A DNA stretch of 64,000 nt, from NCBI GenBank assembly GCA_031213475.1, contig JARUPZ010000030.1, forward strand, positions 5,697,661 to 5,761,660, written 5' to 3'. This stretch comes from Nereocystis luetkeana (Eukaryota; Sar; Phaeophyceae; Laminariales; Laminariaceae). The translations under genes and the position numbers were made by a program. Below are positions 1 to 12,000 of this stretch, piece by piece (the first letter of the stretch is position 1; every line of letters begins with the position of its first letter). The notes beneath the pieces were generated by a model. That model made no database searches. It saw only the letters and a list, made by a program, of their open reading frames with translations, and had not been told where the DNA came from.

Positions 1-439
1 GCCGGTATGCGCCAGCTAACAATACCGGGACTAAAATGGCAACTGGCACTACTCTCTCCGGACACTGCCACACTGGTTATTCCCATATGTGTCATAGCGA
101 TTTTCACATGCAGTATATCGGGCAACCGGCACTATGGAGGGGACCACTACTGTCTAGATATTATACGACGTCGGCGCTGTACTGAGCGGGAAGCGACGCC
201 CGCATGGATTAAATCCTAGAAGCACAGCATGTTCTACGCGGGTCAAGCCCTCTGGTAGGGATCTTTAGCGCGCGAGGGTCTCTTTTCTCAAAGATTTGGT
301 AACCGACTGAGGGCCTTGCGAGTCGTTTCCGTTTACCTTGCTCCACTCGCTTCGTCCGCCTTGGGCTTAATAAGCCGCCATGCCATGCGGTGTTAACGCG
401 ATGACAGCTTCGCGCTTGGAGTTATCCCGACCCCCCCCT

Positions 440-560
440 CCCCCGGCAATGTCTGCCTGGTCGGTTACAACCCGACGTGCTCAGTCCCGGCATTGTGCAA
501 GTACTGATGCAGGGTCTATAGCCATAGAAATGCGGCCATGAATGGCATGAGTATACCCAA
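440..560 (+). repeat. Dispersed repeat E, copy 1
   Basis: A pyrimidine-rich lead-in is followed by a GCCTGGTCGGTT-type block, CCCGACGTG, GGCATTGT, GGGTCTATAGCCATA and GGCCATGAATG. The same order of blocks recurs at about 6868-6965 on the plus strand and about 30722-30835 on the minus strand. No coding potential is shared between the copies, so this looks like a decayed dispersed element. Confidence 0.55.
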
Positions 561-3029
561 CCCCCTTGTTGTGATGATAAGTGCGGTACCACCAATAGAT
601 GTGCCGCAGACCGTAGCGATAACAGGGAAGGTAGTTAATCGCGCGAGGAAGAGGAATTCCCCCCCCCCCCCCAGGGGGAAGGAGGGGGGAAATATGCAAT
701 AGGCGATGAACACGGGGCACGTTCTCGCACCCCCTGGTGATAGTGGGAGCGGCGTCGTGTGTTTTGGCGACGGCTGATTAATGTAGTGTGTGTGGCGGGG
801 CACTACTACTTGCTCCGCGTTTTGTTTTTTGGCCGCGTAGCTGGTCGCGTGTTTTGCGTCTCACCGGAAAACCTGGGTTTTGTTTGTAATCAGAAGAGGC
901 GTTTTCTTTAGATGAGCGTGACTTGGGCGCTCAACTTTCGTATACATGAGACGGACCAGATCCCGGTTTTCGGGATCTATTTTTTTTGTTAACCTTTCGT
1001 GGCGGATATATGTCCCTGATTTGTACCAGTCTGATCGGTATATACCAGGGACGTTTGGATATTGACAAAAGAGTCAGAATGTACCTTTTGTGTTTCTGGT
1101 CAGACTTTTTGTGCTCTGTACGATCTAAATACCAGAAACGGCGATGGGAAACATACCTGTGTGACACGTGCAGGTAGTACGTCCCTTGCGCGCATGGGCT
1201 GCATCGCGGGATGCGTATCATACTGCTCTTCTTTTGCGAACACACCATCCCTAAACCGTGAAAAAAATATATATGGGATCTATTGATAGATGGTGTCGAT
1301 CGTGATCTGTCCGAAGCGTGAAAAAATATCGGCTCGTTGCTGAGTTGCTGAGAGGAGTATCTATTACTAATAGTAGGGCTTGTCGACAGGTGTGTGAGTG
1401 TCTCCCTCTCTTATGTCATGAGGGAAGTGGGAGGTGCTCTCCGTCGATTGGGTTTGGCACGCGCTCGGGGGGCGGGGGGGGGGGGGGGCAGTCAGTGACC
1501 AATGTATGGCAACGGAAAGGAGTTTCGATGCGGCGTGCCCGGCAAAGCGCTTGGTATGTATGAGGGCTTTGACTTGAAAAGGATGAGGATTGCGTTGTAC
1601 TGTATCCATATTTCTCTTCTCGTGTATGAGAATTTGCCTGTTGCGCATGTGTTTATGTGTTTTTTTTTGTTATTTCATCAATAAATAACTTTTTTTGTCT
1701 TCATTCCTCCTTCTTTTTTGTTGGCTGTGTGGCTTGCTTTGCGTAGTACTGGAGAGGCTGATCTAATTCAAAGTCACTAGTAGTATTGTACACCGCTGCT
1801 GTTGCCGGGGTTTTTTAAGCTCTCGAGTTACGTTTTGTGTTGCTATGCAGCAGAGGTTGCGGCTCGCACGTACCTGGCACGGTTTTGTTCGTTTCCTGAA
1901 AAATAGTTTCACGGATTGAGACAAGCGGTGCATTAGACGCGGGTCTCTAGACTTCTTTCACGTCCAAAACGGTCGCACGAGTCCGACGACCAGATGAAAA
2001 TAGAAGATAATGGTATAGTAGTAGTCGCCGCAAAGGCGCTGCAGCAAATAGCAACAGCAAGAGCAATTAGTGTTCAATGGCACACTACGAGCAGCAGCGA
2101 GCCCGTCACACGAAAATATTGATCCATGTTTCAGCGCTTTTTTTGCCTCCTACCAGTACGAGTGAGTTCCGAATGGAATAGTGCATGCTTCGGGGTACCA
2201 CTTTGTCCCGAAACGCAAGGAACGACCGTTTTGATTATCCATTGACATAGAACCGGTTTTGGTATTTGTAGAAAATAATGGTGTCATCTAATGATCACAG
2301 GTGATCTAATGATCGCAGGCTGGCCGTTGCCCGCGGCCGTGAAAGTGAGAGCAACAGAGAAATACATGTGTTTTACTACAATAGTACCAGTACGATCGTA
2401 CAGATAAGAAAGGCCGTCATAAAAATATGAAGATGTACGGCTGACCGCTGTGTGGCGGCGTGCTGATAAGGTCACTCATCGCCACTGCCCTGGAGTAACC
2501 AGATTGGCCTCGGGTGTAGAAAATGTTGTTGGAATATGTCACTCGCGCAAGACTCTTGGATTCAACTAATAATAGCCATGGAGGAGGCGGGTACCGTGTG
2601 GGGGTAGGGGAAATAACAATTGATTATTTCATTACTGTACTTCGTGCCCACAGTTTTCTGCCCGTCGGTCGAAACTTTATTATATTGGAATTTTCGATTA
2701 GTGGAAAACCCTTGATCTATACTCGCCGTCGTTCGGGATCGTGACGTCATTTGTCGGCAAAAAATCAAAACATAAAATGAGATTGGAGTTAACAGCCCAG
2801 ACTACTGTGATATAGTTCACTGGAACACAAGTTGCACGTCACCAGGTAATCGTTGAGTAGTTCTTGGCCGAGATCCTCCCAGAGTGAACTGTTTGCCCTT
2901 ACCGACTCGAAGACGACCGGCCGTCACGTCGTCGTAGATGTAGCTCGAAACTTAGCCTTTCGTCGGTGCTTGCTTCCAGTGGTAACCTTTGCCTACCGTG
3001 TTTTCAAACCACAGATAAACCCTGGCAAA

Positions 3030-3195
3030 TAAGTGTGCGTGTTCTTCACTCTTTCTACCCGTCGACACCCAGCATGCCCAGTGTCCCTGCCGGTTCTTCA
3101 ATCCTATTAATAGAAGAGGTACGTACAAGTTCTGTGGTCGCCAAACTACGCCACAGTTGTGATATACTACTACATTGTTGTGCTAGACCTCGGTG
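3030..3195 (+). repeat. Dispersed repeat D, partial copy 1
   Basis: Shares the order of motifs GTTCTTCA, TCTACCCGTCGACA, CAGTGTCC, CAATCCTATTAATAGAAG, ACAAGTTCTGTGGTC and CTACGCCACAG with the longer copies at about 33700-34165 and 46376-46830. It covers only the 5' third of the longer copies. Confidence 0.6.
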
Positions 3196-6053
3196 ACTCG
3201 GCCAAATGGTACTGTAAGGTACCATGTACCAGAGCTCCTTCTATACTGTAGGTGTTGCGCTGTTGCGGCAGCGCATCATTATTAACATTTTCGGAGGGAT
3301 CACGCATAGTGCAACACGCATGCAAGTTGGAGTATTTTTTGGGCGTATTGTCACGCAGACAATATCGCAACCATGCTGCCTCCGGCGGCCCTCAGGGGGA
3401 CCCTGCGGGGAGCAAATCGCGCCTCCGGCGCAATAAAGGAGCCCTGCTTCCAGGGTAAGATGACAGGTGTTTATATCAGCGTGTGTTATACGGATGATGC
3501 ACGTGCGAGCGTTCAACCGTCATAGGTATCCAGCACACTAGGGAACAGCAGGGCAACGCATATCGTTGGCGCTACTCTACAGTGATCCGTATATATCCAC
3601 GGATATATCGAAGTGTTAAGATATGGACGATGCATGCAGTCATTGTGCAACGGTGCCTGATTATGTTCTGCCCATCAAAACGACGACTACAGCAACATAT
3701 TATACCAGGTGACTACTAATAGCTGCCAGCGCTGGAGACGAATGGCCGCGATGGGTTTTGTACATGCGAGCCGTCTCCCCGAGATTGTACCAGTGCAATC
3801 CAACAACCTGGTAGTACGTACGTACCTGGTACGTACTGTTTTTTTTTCTTTGATTCGTACACAACCATTGCAACGAGAAGCTCGCTACAATAGTATCAAT
3901 AGTAGGTACTGATTGTGACACGAGGAATCCCGGCGGACAATACCAAGGGGTGATCTACAAAAACGCTACGTAATTAGGCTATCTATGGGGGAGTCTACTA
4001 GGTGCAAAACGTTATACCGTGACAGAAAACGTCTTGTAACTTGGGTTTGTTGTACCCTGAGGGTTTGGTGTACCCTGATTTCCTCGTTTTAATATTTTGT
4101 ACCGTAAACTGGCTAACAAATCACTGGTGTACCTTTTTTTTGCATTTTGTTCAGTGGGGCAGGTTGTTAATTTTGCGTCTATTAATAGAAGCCCTACGTA
4201 GGTAAACCTTGGGAATTCGGGGTATATTTTTTCTGTCTTGGGCGGGGCCCCCTCCACCCTCTCGCGGCCGGGGAGGGCTGATTTGGCTCGCTTTGACTGA
4301 CACGTCGGCAAGTCAGCAAGCCATCAGCTTCGCCAACTGACTTGCCGAAGAAAGTCAGATAGTTGGATAAGGGCACAGGTATCGATTAGTTGTTAGCCGT
4401 GTGTAATCCTGCAGAGTCACAAGCTGTACCACCAATACTACCAATAATACCCGTAGCGGATACCTCTGCTGGCTTGGGCATCACGCGAACAGCCTGCTGT
4501 GACTGCTTTGACCCCTCCATGCCAACGTTCGAGTGGGTTTAACAGGCACACAATACGCATATAAACGCATGTTCGAAATTGTTGGTGCCTTCGTTGTTTT
4601 TTCACTCCTCAGCATTTATTTCTTAGGCGTAAATTTGAGCCGTTTTCGCGTGTATATCACAAACCGGACAGATCAGACAGATCAGATTGATCCTAACCTG
4701 CCGATATGAGTTGTTGTGCAGGACGTACCTGTATATTCGTATGATACAGACCCCGAAAATATCTGAAAATCAGGCACTCACCCGGCAATATGCGTGAGAA
4801 GCTAATTCATGCAGATCAGGCATAAATCTGCTCTGAAAGGTCTGCTACTATTAGTTAAATCGATGATCTGTCTAATGTGTGAAAGGATTACCCTCTCTCT
4901 TGTTCATTGCTCGCGCCCACCCATGCCCCTGCGGATATGATTCGCTGCACTCGTATGATATGACGGGTACGAGTGTTATTACCTCTCGTATCCTCGCCCT
5001 ACATCATCCATGCCGGGTTTTTTTTTCACCCTCCATATCTGGCGGCGTGATGCTCCCTCGGAGAAGGTAACAGCGACAAAAAAAACACCAGAGGTTGTAA
5101 GGTGTGCGCAACGGTACAGAGCCTCACTCTGTTCTGGATGCATGCATGCGTCGCACGGGTACACACACGGCACAGCAGTCACCGGGACCCTCACTGCTGC
5201 TACTGCTGCTACTGCTGCTGCTGCTATGCAAGACTAACGCTTGCTTTAGTAAGCGCACCACGACCACGACAGCGACGACCAGGTTCGCATCAACTCTCAC
5301 TGAAGCACCCCCTGGAGACACACACGTTCTTAACCGAAGGGAGGAGCGGCTCACCCTACTAATAGAGAGCCGGAACGACACAAACTACACGTTACAGCCC
5401 CGCAAAGCACGACCCCGGCCCCGGCCCCCGCCCGTCTGCGTTGTTATTATTCGCGTCACAAAACATACAACAGCCAAACCGATACACCTATCAAGACAGC
5501 TCCGTTGGCAAAGGCGGGGGAACCGCGAGGTCTGTCGTTGTGTATACCGCTGCATCACCCTTGCCCAAGCCATCTTGGACCCCCCATAGCGGTCCGATCC
5601 GCACTCGTCGCATCCGCGCTCCCCGCGCCCCGCGATCTGCCGTGAGCTCTACTCTCATTGCTTGCGACCGAGGTTGAGCTAGGCCGCCGAGACGACACCG
5701 CCCCCCCAGCCGAGGCCGGCCTAACCACGCCGCCGCCGCTTGCATCAACTCGCCGCCGCTCTCCTCGCGGCGCATCGATCGGGATCCAGCCGTTATTCAC
5801 GAGATCCGCGTCCGCCAACGCACCCCCCGGACCCTCACTCCCCCCCCGCTTCCTAAACCGCGAAGGGGAATTCGATTTTGTCTTCTTATCCTCCCCGTGG
5901 GTGCCTTTTCTGTGGCCGGCTAAAAACGCCGCTCCCACTGCAACTCCCGCCGCCGCGCCTACTGCCATCCCCGCTGCCGCGCCCACCACTATCCCAGCGG
6001 CTCCTGCGGCTGCCCCGGCAGCGGCTCTCGCCGTTTGACGAGTCGTCTTTCGG

Positions 6054-9000
6054 TTATTGTCGCCGACCGTACGGGACGAGTCTCCCCGCGATCCTCCCCC
6101 CCCCCCCCCCCCCCGCCCCTCTCCGAACCGACAGTGAGGGTGTCGAGCCTGACGCTGCCGCCGCCGCGGGTTTAGACGAGGAATCGCCACCGCCGGAACC
6201 CTGGGTAACCTTGCGGTAGTTGTCCTTCACCATGCGGAGGCATTCGGCATGGTCCCTCATGAAGTAAAACAGGACATCGGGTTGCCCGGTGGTCGGCTCG
6301 CGCTCCGCCGATGGCTTTGTGCGCGACCGCCTCGAGCTCGAGGAGGAGGAAGCCCCATGGCTCGCCGCCGCTCCCCCCGCGGCTGCCCTCGACCCCGAAG
6401 TGGCGGCGGCGGCGGCCGCGCTGCCGCTCCCTGAGCGAGACTTGAAGTGGAAGACGATCAAGTCGGCGTGCTTCTTGCGCGACGTTATCCGAGAGAGGTG
6501 TCGGAGGCCTCTGTGCTCCGTGACTACTCCTCGCGTGCCACCTGTGACCCTATCCTCGTGGACGTCGTCAAACTGTTGGGGACGGACGGAGGGAGGGAGG
6601 GAGGGAGGAAGGGAGGGGGGCGGCGGCGGCGGCGGTTGTGGGGGCAGGCAGACATGAAGGCGCAAGGGTTCGATGTCGGACAACGTGTCTGGAAAAAAGT
6701 CCGTGGCCCGGATCATCGATGAGGCAGGCACGGGGGAGGGGGGGGGGGGTGATCGCCGTGCTGTGGCGAAGGAAACGTCGGAAATGGCACATGTGGAGTA
6801 CGCACCACAGGAAATATGATACATCGTTTTGTTATATGTCAGGGGTATGCGCCACCCGTCCCCCCCTCCCCCTCTGCCTAGTCGGTGAAAGGCCGACGTG
6901 CTTTGTTCCGGCACTGTACGGTTGCGAGGGTCTATGGTCATACCACTACGGCCATGCATGATATCGAGCTACACCCTCCGTTCCCTCCTCCATGCGCGTG
7001 CGCAGCCGACACCACGTGGCCCTGAAACAGCCCGAAAAAAACACTCCCGAACAAAGAAGGACGCTGGGCATGGTAGAAACTGCGACAGCACCAAGCAAGA
7101 GAGCCCACTCGTCGCCTCCACTCACCCCCCCGAACTTGCACGCCAAATCAAAACCGCGACAAACGCGGGCAAGACAACCCTCACTCACCTGCGTCATGGT
7201 CTTCGGAGAAACAGCCAGGCGGCACTTCTTCTGGACCTTGTTTCCCAGCACGCGCTGCGCCGAAAACACTCTCACGAGCCCCCCGCTCCCCCTCTGCTCC
7301 CTGTCTATCCAATCCGATATCGACACAGAATCCCCCAGTCCCACCGCGGGCGTTTCGTCCTCCGTCCGGGTTGCCGCCGCCGCCGGGGTAGTCGTCGTCG
7401 TCCTGTGCGGCCTACTGGTGCGGGACGGACGGCGAGCGCTGGCAGCCGGCTCCGACCCCGTCGCCGCGGCGCCGGTTCGAGACGGCCGACGCCCACCGGA
7501 AGCAGGTTCCGACGCCAACGCAGTCGCAGCCCCCTCCGACACCGGGAAGGCTACCGCCACCGCCATAGGCATGGCATCCGCGGTCGCGGTGGAGATAGTC
7601 GTGGCCGGGTAGACCGCAGTGGCAGTCACCGGCTCGAGCTCCGCGCCGGGTGCGGCGGCGGCGGCGGCCGCACCAAGCGCGGCCGTCGCAGCGGAGGTGC
7701 CGCTGCTAGCCTGCGCTTCTCCCACCGAGACAGGGAGGGACCCACCTTGTTGTTGCTGCTGCCCGCCTCTGGTATCGTCCGAGACACCGGGCTCAGTAGC
7801 ACCTCCCTGGGTGCCGCTTATGCCTTGTAAACTTTGACTAGTGGCTGCACTATTCGATGACCTTGTTCGGGCCGACACCTCTCGGAGCCCAGGCGACGCA
7901 TCCCTGCCAGCACCAGGGTTGTCTTCGGCGACGCCGTTACTACCGCTACCGCCACCGCTGCCGCCATCGCCGCCGCTGTTGCCGCTCTCCGTGCTGCTCG
8001 GTAAAGCATCATCTCGGACTCCGAGCATCTTGCCCAAGAAGCGGGTGAAGCGATCCGGCGTCGGGCCCCCCTTTTGCGGCTTAACCCACGCCCCCGTCGG
8101 CTTACCAGAGACTCCCTCCCGCGACTCGCCGCCGGATGCTTCGGGCGAATTCGCGGAGGCCGACAAGCCCGCACCTTGCAACAGTGCGGCCTCCGCTTTG
8201 GACCCTTTCATGCGGCTGGGAGTCCGCCACTGCCGCGTGTCTCCCCCCCCCTCGCTGCCAGCTTCCGTGTTACCGCCGCCGCTGCCGCCGCCACCTCCGC
8301 GAATGTTAGCCTCTGACATGTTCAAGCGGTTCGAAACGCCTCCGAACAGACGCCGCTTCGGCTCCTTGTGTTTTCCCGCCCTTTGTCCCCCCTGGTGTCC
8401 AGTGTCTTCGGGGAAGAGGTCTTTCGCGTCCCTTCGGCCTATCCCGCCCTTGCCTCTTTTCGCCACGACATCGGCGTTCGTCTTCGGGTTGGTGCTCCCG
8501 TCGACACGATCGGCCGCCTGCGCCAGAGGAAGAAAGGAGGAGAGGACCTGGCGCTGAGTTTTGCGGCTCAGAGAACGTCGCAATGTATTCGTACGGTGTA
8601 AGACACTGATAGCACATAAGCTGTCGCTAGGAACTCGCGCAGCAGGATGCTTGTAACCGTCGTCAAGTTGTACACAAAACTCTGACAGACCATCTGACAG
8701 ATCATAAATTTCTACAGCTCATGATCTACTTGTATTCCCGATCAGGTATGATCTAGCTCCAGTTGCCGGGTGGAACCCGTATATTCTACACGGTCTAGCG
8801 CATGTTTCCTGGGTTGGACCTTATTAACTGTGCTCAATAGACACGACGTAAATGTTTCATTTAGTATCAGGGAGTTCCATATATTGATGTGGGATTATAA
8901 GAGCGGGAGATTAATTGTGCCTGCAATGTGATGGATATTCACGTGGATGCGCCGCCACCTGCTGTCACTCGACAGCACGGATACGTAACAATATATATAA

Positions 9001-12000
9001 GAGAAGTTCCGTGTTATTGTCTGGAGTCAACCACGCGTTCCCGTGCCAGCTGCGTCTATACCTTTAGAGATCAATCAACACACTAGTGAACCGGTGATCT
9101 TCTATTGGCAAGCGTAGCCGAGGCCAACCTGGAGAGGTGGGAACCTTCCGACATGTCTGGTTCAGATGGCATGTCTAGTCAGGAAGCAAGCGTGGCCATG
9201 GAAGAGATGCTGAGGATGCAAGAGAAAATCGAGGTCCTGGAGAAGATGATAGAAGAGCAGAAGCTGGGCGCCGAGAGGAACGCGCCGCAAGAAGGAATGG
9301 AGGGGGGGGGCGGTGGGGGGGCGAGAGGAGAAGCAGCTGCGAGGGAACCATCAGCATCGACGGTGACGACACCTGGGCTGGGAGCCCGTCCAGGCATGTC
9401 ACCAAACACTTCTTTACACCGCCCTAGTTTGTCCCAGTCGAGACCCCCCAAAATTCGATAACATAGAAGCCCACTTTAGTCTGTGGCGTAGTAAGTTCGA
9501 AGCGTACCTGTCATCCCTAGGGTGCCTTCATGTGTTAAGTACGTCAACCCCTGTTATGGTTGGTGACGTGAGGGTGTCGGAGGAGGAGCTAGCATCGAGG
9601 CACTCTCCTCAGGAGATTAGGGATGCGCGATTAGTTTATGGATTGATGATGGAAGCGATGACTGGATATGTAATGGCTGAGTTCAGAATGCAGAAGGCAA
9701 TGTCACCAAGTGGTGCATGGAAGGAATTAGAAGATTACTACATGCCAAGGACGATAGCGGCCACCCATAGGCTGAAGAGAGAGTTTGAAACCATCAGAAT
9801 GGTCGAGGACGAAAACCCCGTGCTGTTCCTAGGGAGGGTGGATAAGGCAGCAGATGAGCTGGCCATGCTTGGCTGTGGGATGAGTGTGGAAGAGGTTAAC
9901 CGACATATCGTGACGAACCTCTCGCCTCTATATATGATACAAAGCAAGTCCGTTCTTTCCCGCCCGTCCATCCCCCGTTCCGAGATCGATGAGATCATCC
10001 GCGATGCGTACGCAAACGATAGGGCAGATAAAGAGATGGTTTCCAAGGCGTTGGGTGTGCAGGGAGTGGAAATCAGCATGCTTTGTACGCCGGAGGTGCG
10101 CAGCCTGCCAGTGGTGGAGGTGCGGGTCCAGGAAGGGAAAGGAGGAACAGGAGAGGCGGGAGGTACAAGGGTGGGCAGCAGCCGCAGCAGCAGCAGCAAC
10201 AGTATCCGCAGCAGCAGCAACAGCAGCAGCCGCAGCAGCAGCAACAGCAGCAGCCGCAGCAGCAGCAACAGCAGCAGTATCAGCAGCAGCAGCAGCAGCA
10301 GTATCTGCAGCAGCAGCAGTATCAGCAGCAACCGCAGCAGCAGCAGCAGCGACCCCAGCAGCAGCAGCAGTACCATCAACAGCAGCAGCAGCAGCAACAA
10401 CCCCAGCAACAGCAGTAGCAGTATCAGCAGCAACCGCAGCAGCAGCAGCAGCAGCAGCGACCCCAGCAGCAGCAGCAGTACCATCAACAGCAGCAGCAGC
10501 AGCAACCCCAGCAACAGCAGTACCAGCAGCAGCAGCATCGTCCCCGTCAGCATGATGGCAACCGGGGAGGAGCTTCGCCGGGGGGAATTACCGGCCCCAA
10601 ATGGCGTTGGGATGCCGTGGCCTGCAGGTACCGTTGGGATGACTCCGGTCCCGACCCCTTCGGTGCGGGTGGGGCGGTCCCGCCCATGGGTTGGGTACCT
10701 ACCGAGCCACCACCAGGGGCAATGCCCCCTATGCCCCCGCCGCCCGTAATGACTCCGGCAGGCTGGGGTCTCCCGCCGAGCAACACGCAACCGAGGAGCA
10801 AGGGGGTCTGCTTTCGGTGTGGCAAACACGGCCACTACGTCGCAGCTTGCCCGGTAGCCGCCCCGCAGATGAACGTCGCGGTCCCGAGTACTGCTGCCCC
10901 TCCCCCTCAACAGATGTACTACGGAGGTGGCTGGCAGCAGGAGACGCCCACGGCAGTGGTGGGTATACCTCAGCCGGAGCTTTCCCGTCACAACAACCCT
11001 CCTCGAGCACTTTCCCTTCCCCTGGCCCAGCGAACAACGGCAACCCTACGCCTACGTTCGACCCGAACCTCCTCACCGCGCAGTTTGCGCACCAAGGCGA
11101 GAGTATTTTTAGCGACGATTTGTTTTGGGCTAGTGGGAGGGAAGAGTGGGTAGCGGATTCGGGAGCAACCTTTCACGTAACTGGTAACCCCTTTGGTATG
11201 GTACGCTGTTACCCCCCTCCCCCCGGTAAGAATAGTTTGGTCGTCGGTGACATGAGGTCACTGAAGGTCGAGTACTTCGGACAGATTCCGATGGTAATGC
11301 ACAGCCCGCAGTGTGATGTTCAAGTTAGGCTTTTGGACGTAGCCTACGCGCCCGGTGTTCGGTTCAACCTGTTTTCACTTCACGCAGTAATGCTGAAATG
11401 CCCGGTGACTTTAGATTCCCAGGGAGCTCACTTGTTGGATGGGCAATTGTCCTTTATGCGTAAGGACGCAGGTTCTTACGTAGACGCCACGCGGACTGTA
11501 GAGACCCCGATTGCTGCCGCTGTTTTGGCTCCCGGAAAAATGCGGAGGATTGATATTAACGACCTTCACGTTTCCCTTGCCCACTCCCATGCTGACACTC
11601 TCCGTGGGACGGCACGCCAGATGGGCATTAAGGTTTTTGGGGAGTTGGTTTCGTGTGCTGGATGTTCTGAGGCGAAGGGGAGGAGGATGGCGGTGCCGTG
11701 GACGACCGAGTGCCGCTCCACCAGGCCTCTGGAACGTCTGTTCGTGGATCTGTCGGGACAGCAGTCGACGTCTGCTGGCGGTGCGCAGTACATGATGATG
11801 ATCGTCGACGACTACTCGCGACTGGGATGGCCGTATTTCTTGAAGCGGAAGTCCGACGTCCCGAAGGTCTTCGCTGGTTTTCTGGCCGGCATCAACGACA
11901 AGGGTGTTCCGTCCATCGTGGAGTGCCTTCGCTCGGACAACGGCACCGAGTTCACCAAGGCGGAGTTCGTGGAGCTGCTCAACCACCACGGTATCCGCCG

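Larger units (their letters stand above)
1..5550. other. Non-coding, repeat-rich left flank
   Basis: I see no supportable gene here. The open frames are short, lack splice-linked partners and have no recognisable domains. The stretch holds homopolymer runs (C-run near 660-672, G-run near 1469-1487), a degenerate CTG/CTA trinucleotide tract near 5196-5226, and copies of two dispersed repeat families (about 440-560 and 3030-3195). Part of the right end is probably the 3' untranslated region of the TBC1D23-like gene, whose stop codon is at 6054-6056 on the minus strand. Confidence 0.6.

Noticed and set aside
5104..5589. 161-codon plus-strand frame with a polyleucine run
   Set aside because: The leucine run comes from a CTG/CTA simple repeat. 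There is no family match, and the region lies in the 3' flank of a minus-strand gene.
6898..7830. 310-codon open frame on the plus strand
   Set aside because: It is antisense to the large Ala/Gly/Ser-rich exon of the TBC1D23-like gene. The minus-strand frame has splice sites in phase with family-matching exons, while this one is an Arg/Pro-rich shadow.
9738..10991. 417-codon minus-strand frame, very leucine-rich
   Set aside because: It is the complement of the Copia CAG repeat, giving polyleucine. The plus strand carries the Gag homology.
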